Shown here piece after piece: positions 20,843-32,400 of a stretch of 64,000 nt of DNA. Within the stretch, counting starts at the first letter, position 1, and every line of letters begins with the position of its first letter. Made by a program: the position numbers and the translations under genes. Source of the DNA: Pyropia yezoensis (Eukaryota > Rhodophyta > Bangiophyceae > Bangiales > Bangiaceae); assembly GCA_009829735.1 (NCBI GenBank), contig CM020618.1, positions 22,057,346 to 22,121,345 on the forward strand. The letters run 5' to 3'. Below the pieces are notes generated by a model. That model worked only from the letters and a program-made list of their open reading frames with translations. It had not been told where the DNA came from and searched no databases.

Positions 20843-21475
20843 GCGCTGAGCAACCGTGCTGGACGTTCGGCCGCTGCCCCCCCCTGCGCCCCAACCCTCG
20901 ACTTTTCCGCACGCCCCCCCTTCTAGCGCCTCGCCGCGCGCGCCCCTCCAGGCAGTCGCCCGCCCCCCCCCTGTGGCGGTTCCGGCACGCCACCGTGCTG
21001 CGCAACCGCGCCAGCCACATGACCGCTGCCCCCCGCCGCGCCCCGCCGCCGCTATCTTCCACACGCCCCGCCCTCGTGCGCCGCGCCGCCACTGCGCCCG
21101 CACTCTCCCCTCCGCTCGCCCCCGCCTTGTGGAGGGTGCTGCGCAACCGTGCTGGCCGCACGGCCGCTGCCCCCCGCTGCGCCCCACCGACGCATTTTTT
21201 TCCAAATGCCCCCCCCCCCAGCGCCGCACCGCCACCGCGCCCGCACCCTCCCACCTCGCCGCCTGCCCCCCCCGTTTTGGAAGGTTCTTCGCAGCCGCGC
21301 TGGCCGCAAGGCCGCTGCTCCCCGCCGCGCCCCGCCGCCGCTTTTTTTCCACACGCCCCCCCCTCCAGCGCCGCGCCGCCACCGCGCCCGCACTCTCCCC
21401 CCCGCTCGCCCCCCCCTTCTGGAGGGTGCTGCGCAACCGTGCTGCCTGCACGGCCGCTGCCCTATGGCACGCCCC
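20843..21475. repeat. minisatellite, about 140-150 bp unit, four to five copies
   Basis: Units begin with variants of GCGCAACCGTGCTGGCC at about 20843, 21000, 21138, 21288 and 21428. Each continues GGCCGCTGCCCCCCG, then ACACGCCCC and CCACCGCGCCCGCACTCTCC. Copies differ by substitutions and short indels. Long open frames on both strands here reflect the repeat, not a protein. Confidence 0.8.
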
Positions 21476-21748
21476 ACCCCTCCACTCTTGGCGCTTTCAG
21501 TGGGGCCCCGCCGCCAAGCCTGGCCCCCACATTTCGCCGCAAGCCCTTCCCCTTCCGCGCTATCCAATGGCTACCGCAGAGCTTGTGGAGCCTTCCAGGC
21601 TGCACTTTTTAGAAGCCTCTGGAGGTAACGAGAAACTCTCACTGACGTGGCCACCTCCGCGCTAAGCCACCTCCACGACAGCTCGTCCATATCGCGAGCC
21701 CTTCGCGGGCTAGCCCCAGAAGAGAGGCAGCACGTCCGTGGACCAGGC

Positions 21749-21756
21749 TATAAAAG
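21749..21756 (+). promoter_or_regulatory. TATA box of the Tnp2 transposase gene
   Basis: TATAAAAG sits 238 bp upstream of the ATG at 21994, in a C/T-rich flank. It is the clearest TATA motif in the window and is correctly oriented for the transposase. Confidence 0.55.
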
Positions 21757-21993
21757 GACGGACCCCACCACCTCCAATCCCTTTCTCATCATCCCATCTC
21801 AGCACAGACCGCAACATCCCGCCCGTCACGCCCCATCCCTCCCCCACCCCATAACACCCTCCCCTGCCCTTCGCTCGGCAGCCTCCTTCCCCAGCGTCAC
21901 GGCCTCCCCTCCCTCTCCAGCTGTGCTCCCTCCTCGGCACCCCCGCTTCGTAACCCCCCCCCTCCCCCCCTTCCTTCCGTCAGACGGGCCACA

Positions 21994-24366
21994 ATGTCGG
22001 GAAACGCCGACTCGTACCAAGAATGCCATTGTCATCAGTGTGGCGGCAAGAAGATTCCGAGATCTACATGGTTCCGCCACAACAAAGGAAAGCGCCCACG
22101 GCTGGCGGGTCCTGAAGCAGGGGCAAGCAGCCAGTGGCGCGCCCCCGGCTCAGCTAGTCCTTCCCAGGCCCCCCTGGTGGCAGGCGGCGCCGACATTGTC
22201 GACAATGATCCGGCGGGTGCGGCAGATGTTAGCGCGTCTGACAGTTCGAACGATTCGGATTCGGCAAGCGACTCTAATGACGGAGTTTGGATTGCGAACG
22301 ATGATCTACCAGACGAAGAAGTCGTGGAAGACGCCGATGGCATCAACTTTGACGCGCTTCCAGGCGCACCCATTGATCCAGTTTTCCAGGAAACGGCTCC
22401 AGCCAATGGCGTGCTCGTCCCAGTCGAAGAGTTCATCCAAAAGATTAAAGACTTGGCGTACTTCACGTATCGTGAAGAGTTTCGCGTCACGGTGAAAGGT
22501 GCTGCAAAGATGCTGAAACAGCGGTCCGACCTGATCAGCCGCACCCCCGCCACCCACGACAGACTAGTCCGCGGTGTCGTGGACTTGCACACCACCAAGG
22601 TGGATGCGTGCGTAAACGGCTTCGTGGCTTTTACGGCTTTCAGGACGACCAGCACAGTTTGTGACGTGTGCCAAACAAGCCGGCAAAACTTCAACGGCGG
22701 GCCAAGAAAGCAAGTCACGTACTGGTCCCTGATCCCTTGGCTTGCGTCCGTGCTGGCAGCCCCTGCGACTGCGAAGGAGATGATTGGAACGATGTCGACT
22801 GCGCTGGCCGACGCGAGAAAACCAACACAAGATCTACCTGAAGTTTGCGACTGGTACCATGGAACAGTTTTTCGCCAAATGGTGCAACAAGGCCACTTCA
22901 CAGCTGATACGGACATTGCGCTCAGTCTTTCAACCGACGGTTTTGAGGCGTGGCGCCAGCAGGGCTTCCAGTCCTGGCCTTTTGTCTTTACAGTCCTCAA
23001 CTTTGGGCCGGCGCGTCGGTACAAGAATACTGCTCAGTGGATTGCGTGCATCACGCAGGGACCCAGTCAACCAGTGGACCCCGACATTGCCCGTACGACA
23101 CCATGCACCTCATCCTAAGCAACGTCGTGCCCCAGATTTGGGCCTTGGTTACCGCTCGATGGACTGCACCCGGCTCCGGCGACGACGACTACGTACTTTC
23201 ATCCGACAACATCTCAAAAATCGGACGCGAAATGCGGCTTTCGCGTTCAACGATTCCAGCTTCCCAAGCGAGAAGCCTCCGAAACATCAAGGTTCACCAC
23301 AAGTCGTTCAAGGCAGCAGATTGGATGTACTTTATCCTCAGCAAGGCCGAAGCTGTCTTCGCAGGGCGCCTTCCGGACCGTCACTTCACGATGACTATGG
23401 CATTAAGTAAGGCGTGTCGAGTGATCTTTCGACCGACTCCACTCAGCAAGTCGGACATTATTGTCGTGCGAGGGCATTTTCGGGACTTTTGCACGGCTTT
23501 CTACGCCAACGTGTACGCTGGCAAGTTTGACCGTCTGCCTAACTGTAGACTTCCTATCGCCACGTTGCTGGACGTGATCTCTAACATCCTTTCAAGCGGA
23601 CCTGTTTGGGCGTCTTGGGAATTTCCCGTCGAAAGAGCGATCGGAATTTCAACTCCTATGATTCGGTCACACTCAAGGCCGCATGAGGCGCTCACCTCAG
23701 CAATTACGCGAAAGTACGAGGCTCAACTTTTGTCAACATTTGGCGAATCCTTCTGTCCAGCTCACTGGAGGCTCGCATCGGGCGAGTCCACGGGCGAACG
23801 TGGAGCCGCACCCATTGGAAGTTAGGCTTTTCCGGCACAATGACGAGTCAGTGCGACTCTTGCGGCCTTCCAGTCCGACCGGGGTGCTAGTCGGACATGA
23901 ACTCGCGCAAAGGCGAATCGCGGTTAGGCTCGACAGCGTACCGCATGTGCCACTGTCCGTTCTGGCCAAAAATTACTTCCGGTTCCGGCTCGCTGGAGGC
24001 GTCATTGGTGGATCCGTCTCCACGAATGGTCCAGGGCGTCGGCAAAACAACCTCTTGAAGATTGACTCTGAAGATCTTCATGAAATGCGGACTGGCGCGG
24101 TCCGACGTGTGGCTGTCACTACCTACGGGCTCGCGCACCACTATGCCTTGGTACACGTCGGGGAGCCGCGAGTTTTCGCCTACGTTGAGTGTGTTCGCTC
24201 GGCGGCTGATCGTCAGGGAAAACACGGACTCCCTGAAAGACGGCTGGACATGGACTGTTTTTCCTCCATCGACGGACGTATGAAATATATTCCCCTTCTT
24301 GCCGTGAGCGGAGTGGTTGGGACTCTATGCCGTGATGGTCGGCACTTCGTTTTGTTTTGCTCGTGA
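21994..24366 (+). pseudogene. Tnp2 (EnSpm/CACTA-type) transposase, frame-broken and internally deleted
   Basis: Three plus-strand frames carry consecutive parts of one protein: 21994-23118, about 23070-23825, and about 23815-24366. The N-terminus has a Cys/His cluster (CHCHQCGGKK) and an acidic linker. Then comes the Tnp2 start of the catalytic region (LSLSTDGFEAW, RYKNTAQWIACI, GPSQPVD). The next readable block is PYDTMHLILSNVVPQIW, followed by a DUF4218-like region (VWASWEFPVERAIG). In the family a region of very roughly 100-200 residues separates the QPVD and MHLI motifs, but here they abut within about 40 bases, so catalytic sequence is lost. The last frame gives the usual C-terminal FALV/VDVSSI-like part. 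The element is probably non-autonomous. A TATA box remains at 21749. Confidence 0.75.
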
Positions 24367-25221
24367 GCCGTTCTCTTCGTTGTGAGATTCATTAATACCT
24401 GTGCAGGGGGTGGGAAAGAGGTGCCTGAGGACCCTCGATTCGGGTCGGTACGTGGGGGCCGTGCTCACCCGGCCGTAGACGGAAGATTCTGCAGGATCCA
24501 ATGAACAGCACCTTCGCCAGGCAGCACATCGCTTTTGGTGGGCTGGAAGGCTACTCTAGAAAGATATTTTGGGCTTTTCATCCCAGCCCTAGACTGCTCG
24601 ACGAGTGCGGCGCTGGCGCGGCTGTCCACCACACCCTGCGGCGTTGACGGGAGGCGCAGCGGGGGGCCACAAGTTTTTAAAGACTTTTTCAGGTGGGCAT
24701 TCGGGAGATGCAGCCGCTGCACGACGACTCTGGGACGGGGGAGGTGGCACTGTGTGGCGCACAAACGGCGGCGGGCCGGAGATCATAGGACGCAAAACGC
24801 TCCAGCGAGGCGGGAGAGGGGTTTATTGGGGGTGCTACATTTCTCGGCAGGCGTATTTGGGGGGCCCTGGATGAGATACACCCCCTTTAGGAGTGATTTT
24901 AGAGAGGGGTAGGCGAGCGTGTGGCCCAGGGACGTGCCGCGCTTGGCCGCCGCATTGTGGCCTTCCAAAAACAATGTCAAACTTTGAGGTCTCCAGGAGA
25001 GACAATCAGATGCGTTCACGGACCCCAATGAGGGCGCGCCACTCTCAGCGTCTGTTTCTCTGGGAGCTCCCACCCCACCGCGCGCGCGTATATGAAGCGC
25101 TCACGACGGTTGCGCTACGCGCTGTGCTCGCGGCCCGTCGACGACGGCCGTGCCAAGCTCTGCGTCCCTCTGGTCGTCGTGTCGCGCCTGCTGAATCACA
25201 GCGGCCACGCCCACATCCACC
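24367..25221. other. no gene supported
   Basis: Mixed composition with short frames; probably the 3' part of the Tnp2 element and the 5' flank of the next candidate gene. No CACTA-type terminal repeats were recognised. Confidence 0.3.
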
Positions 25222-26043
25222 ATGGCCCCGGCTAGGAACCGGGGTCTCCCGCCCTCAACCCGCCCCGCACAGGCGCGCTTGTTCTCTCAATCCATGGCAA
25301 CACCAGGTACGATGCACGCCCATCTAATGTTTTGAGCTGGTGAGAAAGAGAGAGGTTCGGTCTCCCTGTTCTTTTCTTGACCAGCTCTCTAACGCGACCC
25401 TTGTTTTTGTGTTCTGCGGTCGCACCTCATAACCTGATGTCTGTCTTTTTTTCTTCCTTTGGCAGTCACGGAAAGCATGCAGGCAGCCGCCCGTGCTGCA
25501 CACGCCCTTGGCGCGGGGTGCGCGCCTTCTCCCCCTGCGCCATTGCCTCTGCCCCCCCTCCCTCCGCGCTCGCGATCGTCGGCTGGGCCCCTTCCCCCCC
25601 CTCCCCTTCCTCCGCGCTGTCCAAGCTGCGCACCGTCGCTCAGGGTACACGGGCGAACCACTCCCACTGCCACGCGACTGCAAGCACCTCCTGCGCGGAG
25701 GACGATCCCCACCGTCCCCCCTCCTCCTCCTCCCCGCCCGCGTGGCGGGTCTTCTCCGGCTCACGTGCCCCCCCCCCCCCCCCGGCCGCCGCCCCCCCGC
25801 CCCCCCCCCCCCGCCCCGCCCCCGCCCCCCCCCCTCCCCCCCCCGGCCCCCCCCCGGCGCACGCCTCGGAGGACGCGGGGGTTCCCCGCAACCGGCGGTC
25901 GGCGGGGCGCGCCAGCCGACGGCTCTCGGTGGGGAGGGGGGGCTTACTTGTGCCTGGTCGCGAGTCGGGTACAGTCCCCGTCCCCCGCGAAGCCCTCCAG
26001 AAGATCAACCTCTCTGGGGGGGGGCACCTCGGGTACGGGTTGA
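25222..26043 (+). CDS. candidate two-exon Pro/Arg-rich protein
   Basis: An ATG at 25222 in good context (CACCATGG) opens a short first exon to 25306. A well-formed intron follows: GTACGA donor, long T-rich tract, TTTGGCAG acceptor, 25307-25465, 159 bp. The reading frame continues in phase from 25466 to a stop at 26043, for about 220 residues. The product is dominated by Pro, Arg and Ser with poly-Pro runs from C-tracts, and no domain is recognised. The neighbouring frame in exon 2 has a more natural composition for part of its length (ALSKLRTVAQGTRANHSHCH), so either the frame or the C-tract lengths may be wrong. The intron is the best evidence for a gene here. Confidence 0.35.
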
Positions 26044-26440
26044 GCGACCGCAACAGGCTAAACTCCCGCACGCGACGCGCGAGTCGGGGCTTGGATCGGA
26101 CCCGCACGCTGACTAACCAACCGCTTGAATAGCTCTTGCGCGCAGTCGTTGCTTTGGAGGCTGTCGAGCCCCCTCTTCGACAATGTATTCGAAGTTGGGG
26201 GGCTTGCGCTCTCATCTCTCGCCACTTGGAAAGTGTGGTTCGCTCTCGAGTGGCGGGGAACAGGGATACGGGGGAGGTGATGCCGCCTGCAGGGAGTGCA
26301 TTCGGTGGGAATAGCGAGCATAGAGTACCGCCACCACCAGCGGGGCCCCTGGATGGAGAAGCAGAATATTTTAGAAATATGATGTAAAACAACGAATGTC
26401 AGAAATCAATAACCTCTCTAGTGTCTATTCTACTGTGCCA

Positions 26441-26480
26441 AAGGATCAAATGATCCTCGCGCGAGGATCATTTGATTCTC
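26441..26480. repeat. near-perfect palindrome at the left subterminus
   Basis: AGGATCAAATGATCCTCGCG is followed by its reverse complement, apart from one or two end positions. The same half-site appears at 37031-37065 in the right end of the split element. Confidence 0.8.
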
Positions 26481-26878
26481 TCAGAAATCGCCGTTTGCGG
26501 CACCTGAGAGCACGATTTGGGCTTTTTTGGTACCTATGAAGTCACTCCGGTCCTGTTCACGTCCAGAAAAGACGGAGGAACAGAGTGCTCTATAGCTCAT
26601 CATGAAGCTGACGAGCCGCCACTGCCCCGCGACCAGAATCTTTTTGACGGGGGAGAGGGGAGGGGGAGGAGAAGGGCAGGGCAGCGACGCGCCACCGCAA
26701 GGAGGACCTGCCCCCGCGCCCCTGTGCGGGGCGGTGGGGCAGCGGGCGGGAGCAGCGCGAGCAGCCGCCTCCCGCCCCACCGCCGCGGCTGCCCGCCGCC
26801 GCGCGCGCGGTTGGGGTGCGAGCGGAACCCCCCTCCGCCCGTGCCCATGACGACTGCCTGAACGCGTGGGGGGGTGCG

Positions 26879-27346
26879 TGTGGCAGTATTGACCCCCAGG
26901 TAGGGGGCAACACGTGCCATGCAAGGGGCGGCAGGCCACTAGCCTGATCCGTTCCTCCCCCTGCATTTGGGTCCATATTCCCTAAGTTCGGGATAGTTAG
27001 CTTAGTAGTAAATCCAACTTGGATTTGAGGGTTTTCTGCATTTATCGTCTTGAATTTTCGTGTGGCCCGGTGGGCAGGTGCTGGGGTGGGAGATTCTGAG
27101 TGGCGAGATTCTGAGTGGACCCTGGGGGGATAAGGGGAGGGACAGCGGGGCTTGGCCCTGCGTCCCCGTCCCGACCAAGAAACTGTTGGACCACACACCA
27201 TCTTCTTGTTTGTCCGTGGGGGGATTGCCCCACAACAGGGATAGAGTGTGTGCGACTTGCACTTCTTCCGGTTCCCCCGACACGGGAGGCAGCCCTCGCA
27301 CACCGCCCCAACTTGGGTACTGTGTGTGCGAGTGGTTTTTGCTACA
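26879..27346 (+). repeat. left LTR
   Basis: 468 bp, TG...CA ends. It matches 35791-36258 except T versus C four bases from the end (GCTACA versus GCCACA). It would supply the promoter for gag-pol. Confidence 0.95.
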
Positions 27347-27348
27347 TT

Positions 27349-27366
27349 TGGTGGAGCAGCAGGGGA
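27349..27366 (+). other. candidate primer-binding site
   Basis: TGGTGGAGCAGCAGGGG begins two bases after the left LTR and starts with TGG, complementary to the CCA end of a tRNA. I could not assign the tRNA. Confidence 0.35.
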
Positions 27367-27465
27367 CAGAGGTAAACTTTACCTCCGGGTGCACCCGGGT
27401 GTAGGGGGCCCTCTGTCTCAGAGGAACGGTGGACTTGGACCGTGTCATACGGATCGTTAGCCAAC

Positions 27466-29412
27466 ATGGCTAGCTCGGACCCCCCGTCGTCCGGGGAGTA
27501 CACGGGTGACGCACGTACTTCAGTGCCTTTGAATACTGGTGAGACACAGGTGGGTTTACCTGGGGTCGCAGAGGGACTAGAGGTCCCTCAAGCCAGCAGG
27601 ACTGGAAGTGCGGGCGGGCAACAGGCCACCCCGACTCAGTCGGGAGTTCACTCGGGTGACACTTCTGACGTGGGTGGGCCGAAGTCTGGCCACCGCGTGG
27701 TATACTCAACGGGAACGTCCCAAGGGGTGAGGACTGTCCCCGCGAGTTCCACTCGGGTTGGAGCCAACTTTGGCATGGAGCCATCGCCAACTAGGCTTTC
27801 GGAGGACGGCGGACCTCCGTTGGTCGGCGATGGGCTCGCGCCCATGCCCCCGGTTGAGACCCCTGAGGAACGTGGTTACCCCTCAGGTGGACTCCCGGAG
27901 GTGGACCGAGACTCAACTGGAGTCGTCAATCCACTCCTCGCGGAAACTGTCCGTCGGGAGGCGACCACTGTGTTGCGGCAGACTTTGCCGGACCTGGTGG
28001 TCACGATGACGAATACTATTCTGAATCAGATTGTGGCGAGTTTGCCAGATGGCCTTAATGTCCAGACCGGATTGGGGCCTTCGAGCCCGCAGGCGCAGGG
28101 GGTGCCCCCCCTGACACCTATCTCGGGTCGCCCTGAACAGGGGGCGACCCCTGTGACTCCCAACGAGGGAGCCACACCATACTCGGTGGGGCGTACGCCC
28201 TTCATGGGGGAGTTCCCCCCGACAACACCGGCGGCTACACCAAGCGCGCCGCGCCGGACTACAGGCACTGTGGGTGAACTTACCCCAGTGCCACAGCGGC
28301 TGTTCCCTCAACGTGAGGTGCCGCCCAAGATCCAGGTAGCCAACCCGGTCTACCAGAGGATCTTTGACTGTGAGACCTACGCCCTCCACAACAAGTCGGT
28401 GGCGTATGGTCCTGACCAGGCCCGAGCCATGGGCCGTGCCAAGAAGAATGCACTTCACTCTTTTGGGCACAAAGCGGAGTGGGATGGAACTCCCCCCCTC
28501 CGTGTCTTTGAGTTCCTACGTCGTTTCACAAAAGCCTGTGACGACAATGCCATAAGTGAAGGCATGGCTTTTTACATGCTACAGGAGTTTACGAAGGGAG
28601 ACCTGCGGACAGAACTTATGTCCGTCATGCCCAGCTCCTCAAGTGGAGGCGCTGGGGAGGTGACGTCCTATTTGGAGCTCGTCAACTGGTTGTTGAGGGC
28701 CATGGTTGATGAAGCGGCGTTGGCTTCTCAAGTCGAGGAGTTTACGCAAGCCCATCAGGAAGAGGCGGAGGACGAGTTGTCCTTTGCGGAGCGAGTCCGT
28801 AAGCTCAACAATCTTTGTGGGTTTCTTCATCCACAAGCTGTGGTGAAGAGTCGGTTTGTGGAAGGACTCCACTGGTCAGTCCGGATGGAGACCCGGGAGC
28901 ATAACACTGCCCGGGCGACCCTGGCCGAGTTGGCTAGGTTCGCCTACCGCAGAGGCGAGGCCTACCGCAAGTTGCGGGAGGAACAACGCCAGGAGCGTCA
29001 GGCCGAGTTGGCCAAGGAACGGGAAGAGGCGCGCCAGGCCAGAGAGTTGCGAGAGGCACGCCGAATCCGCAAGGAGAGGGTGGTAGCTGCCGTGGGAACT
29101 TCCCAAGGTACCTCGTCGTCTTCCCCAGTTGGGAAGACCCCTCCGGGAACTGATCATCGGTGTTGGAACTGCAACTCCGATGGTCACTGGGCATATGATT
29201 GCCCCAAGTTGAGTAAACGCATCCAACAGCTTGTTAGGAATGCGAGTAAGAAGTCGGCTACGAACGAAGTGCGTTCACGCCGCGAGGGTGGGTCTCGACC
29301 AGTGGTGGCGGTCGCCACACCCTCGACGGAGGGGGCGGACACGTCGTCCTCGGACTCGTCGTCGTCCCCTTCGCCCTCAGATTCGGACGCCAAGTCGGCG
29401 GGAAACGAATGA
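27466..29412 (+). CDS. gag: Gag polyprotein of the Ty3/gypsy element
   Basis: From ATG 27466 the frame gives 648 residues; a GTG at 27442 is in frame but unlikely as a start. The first ~280 residues are Pro/Gly/Thr-rich and low in structure. About residues 285-480 form a retrotransposon Gag/capsid-like helical region (VYQRIFDCETYALHNKS, VFEFLRRFTKACDDN, LSFAERVRKLNNLCGFLHP). An Arg/Glu-rich helix follows, then a CCHC zinc knuckle at residues 566-579 (CWNCNSDGHWAYDCP). A Ser/Asp-rich end closes the protein. Gag forms the particle and the knuckle binds the RNA. The stop overlaps the pol start by four bases (ATGA), so pol is in a different frame. This gene is uninterrupted. Confidence 0.92.
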   Translation: MASSDPPSSGEYTGDARTSVPLNTGETQVGLPGVAEGLEVPQASRTGSAGGQQATPTQSGVHSGDTSDVGGPKSGHRVVYSTGTSQGVRTVPASSTRVGANFGMEPSPTRLSEDGGPPLVGDGLAPMPPVETPEERGYPSGGLPEVDRDSTGVVNPLLAETVRREATTVLRQTLPDLVVTMTNTILNQIVASLPDGLNVQTGLGPSSPQAQGVPPLTPISGRPEQGATPVTPNEGATPYSVGRTPFMGEFPPTTPAATPSAPRRTTGTVGELTPVPQRLFPQREVPPKIQVANPVYQRIFDCETYALHNKSVAYGPDQARAMGRAKKNALHSFGHKAEWDGTPPLRVFEFLRRFTKACDDNAISEGMAFYMLQEFTKGDLRTELMSVMPSSSSGGAGEVTSYLELVNWLLRAMVDEAALASQVEEFTQAHQEEAEDELSFAERVRKLNNLCGFLHPQAVVKSRFVEGLHWSVRMETREHNTARATLAELARFAYRRGEAYRKLREEQRQERQAELAKEREEARQARELREARRIRKERVVAAVGTSQGTSSSSPVGKTPPGTDHRCWNCNSDGHWAYDCPKLSKRIQQLVRNASKKSATNEVRSRREGGSRPVVAVATPSTEGADTSSSDSSSSPSPSDSDAKSAGNE

Positions 29413-32400
29413 CCGTTGGAGCTGGTCGTCCGAAGCTCACAACGGCAGCCTCGGCCAAGTGGGCCAAGAGGACGAACCAACCGTGTCGGATACTGCGGCG
29501 ACCTAAGGGAGTCCGCCCACCTCGGGTGGGACTTCCCAAGAACGTAAACCCACGTCGGGTCATCGCGGTGCTGACGGGTGAGAACTTCCAGGTGGCTGGA
29601 CGGGTGCAACTTGCCCCCGGCCGCGCCTGTTGTGTCCGTATCGTACTTGATACCGGGTCAGGAGCCTCCTTGATACGCAAGTCGCTATTACCAAAGGGGA
29701 TGAGGCTCCAACGCTGGAAGTCTAAAGCTGACCATCTGATCGATATCAATGGTGGGGTACTTCCCATCGTTGGTGCCGTGACCCTACCAACTCGGTTGGG
29801 GACCCATGAGGTCGACGTGACCTATGGAGTAGTTGAGAATATATCGGTACCCCTGCTTCTGGGTACCCCTTATGTCGTAACACAAGTGCCTTTGATTTGT
29901 GGCCCTGAGTACTGGGTCAAGTTGATGAATGGGGAGACTATCCCCATCCTTGGTAAGGGAAAGTCTGTGGCTCCTGTGACAGTTTCACAGTCGAAGCCTG
30001 TTTGTTCTGTGAGGGAAGGGTTTACTGCTACTCTGCGTTTAGCCCGTAAAGTCATGTTGCCCCCCAACTCGGTGGCGCACGTGGATGTTGTAACTGATTA
30101 TGCGGGGAACGGGTTGGTGCACCCTAACCCCCGTCTTGCTCGCAAGCACCAAGTGCATGTTGCCCTTGGCACGATGGACTCCAAAGCCGGAGTCCCGTGG
30201 AGGATTCAGGTGATGAACCTGAGCTCGTCGCCCAAGTTCTTCAAGTCGGGGGCCAAGTTCGGCTATATCGACCAACACGAGGGACCGGTAGTAGCGGTCA
30301 CCCTCAGCGCGGGCGCAAGTAGCGACCCGAAGTCCGGAAAGGAGAAGCATCAAGCCAAGTCGGCCGCCTCTCCTCGGCCCCAGGTAAACATGGAGGGTGT
30401 TCCACCCAGGTTGAGGGTTCAAGTTGAACGCCTCTTGGACCAATATCACAAGTTGTGGGATGGTCAATTGGGACTCATGAGAGCTACCCAACACCGGATC
30501 GAGTTGAAACCCGGTGCGCCCCCTATACGCCAACAACCGTATAGGGGGGGACCCCGTTCAAGGGCCCTCGTTAAGGAGCAAGTTGCTCGCATGGAGGCCC
30601 TCGATGTGATCGAGGCCAGCAACGCCGAGTGGGCGAGTCCGGTGGTGATCGTCCCCAAAGTTGATGGGACCCCCCGGTTCTGTATCGACTACCGTAAGCT
30701 CAACGAGAGCACGGTGAAGGATAGTTATCCCCTACCTCGGATGGATGACTGTCTGGACTCTCTGGGAGAGGCAAACGTGTTCTCTACCCTGGACTGTAAC
30801 GCGGGGTACTGGCAAATTCCCATTGCCCCGGAGGACAGGCATAAAACTACCTTTACCTGTCACTGTGGTACCTACCAGTGCAAGCGTCTACCGTTTGGCC
30901 TGTGTAACGCGCCGGCAACTTTCCAGCGCGCTATGGACATGATTCTGGCCGGAGTACGGTGGCAGATCTGTCTCGTGTACCTAGACGATATCATTGTGTT
31001 CTCCCGAAGTCCGGAGGAACACATTGGCCATCTTGGCCAGGTGTTCAAGCTACTTGCTGACGCCGGAGTGTCACTGAAGGCGAGTAAGTGCCACCTCTTC
31101 ACTCAAGAGGTGGAGTACTTGGGACATGTTGTCCGTCCGGGGCGTCTCAGTGTCAACGAGAAAAACTTGAGGGCCATCCGCAAGGCTCAGTACCCCCGGA
31201 CCCAGACCCAGATGAGGAGCTTCCTCGGGATGTGTAACGTGTACCGACGTTTCACTAAGGGCTTCGCCAAAGTGGCGAAGCCGTTGAATGAGTTAGTGAG
31301 CTCAACGCTACCGAAGAACCTGCCTCCCCCAAGTCGGGTGGAGCAGGAATCCTTTGAGACTCTTCGGGACCTTCTGCTGAAGCCCCCTATCCTGGCTATT
31401 CCCAGGTTGGGAGGCCACTACATCCTGGATGTGGACGCTAGCTACGACCAACTTGGTTGTGTGTTGCTTCAGCAACAGCCGGACAAGGAGTACTTGCCGG
31501 TGGGATACTTCAGCAAGGGGCTAAACTCGGCCGAGAAGAACTACGGAGTCACCGAGTTGGAAGGACTCGCAGTGGTATGGGCGGTGACGTCACTTCGTCA
31601 CTACCTAGAGGGTGAGAGGTTCCTCATCCGCTGTGACCACCGCGCGTTGCAGTTCATCTTCAAGACGGACTGTACGAACACTCGTCTCAACCGGTGGAGG
31701 GTGCGACTTGCACCCTTCAACTTTGATATTGAGTACCGACCTGGCAGGCAACATGCCCTTGCCGACGGCCTCTCTCGGGTACCTACCGAGGGACTGGACA
31801 CCACCCCAGTCGATGAGGACATCCCCATCGTGGGGGTAGTCACGCGCTCGGGTCAGGCGTTGAATCCCGAGGCGCCAGGGAACAAGAAGTACTTGCCCCT
31901 GTCCCTGGACGAAGTAGTGAAGGCCCAGGCCGAGGATCCCTTCTGCAAGTCGCAGAGGGATACCCTGGATACAGTGGCGGAGACGCGGTTCTTCCTGGGA
32001 GACGATGGCCTCCTCATGAGGAGGGGGGTATTCCAGGGGACCGAACAACTTGTCGTCCCCGCATCCTCAAGGACAGTATCCTTGAGAGGGAGCATAACGC
32101 TCCCACGGGTGGACACCTGGGGTCTAGTAAACTGTACCAGACCCTGAGGACCAGGTACTACTGGCCGTCCATGGTGGTGGACATCTACAGTTGGGTGGCT
32201 GCCTGCACAAGTTGTGCACAGAACCGTCTGATGGAACGGCGGCCTACTACGGCTATGCTATTGTTCCCGGCCAAGGAGCCCCTTCGCCGCGTTGGCGATG
32301 GACATCCTTGGGCCACTGCCAGTGACCGAGGAGGGCAACCAGTACCTCCTGGTCATCTGTGACCGCTTCACGAAACTTACGCGAGCGATCCCACTGGCAG

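Noticed and set aside
20464..21665. 382- and 269-codon Pro/Arg-rich frames
   Set aside because: Encoded by the ~145 bp minisatellite; open on both strands.
26481..26966. Minus-strand frame next to the left LTR considered as a host gene interrupted by the retrotransposon
   Set aside because: Its last ~40 residues look natural, but I could not match it to a frame on the other side of the insertion.
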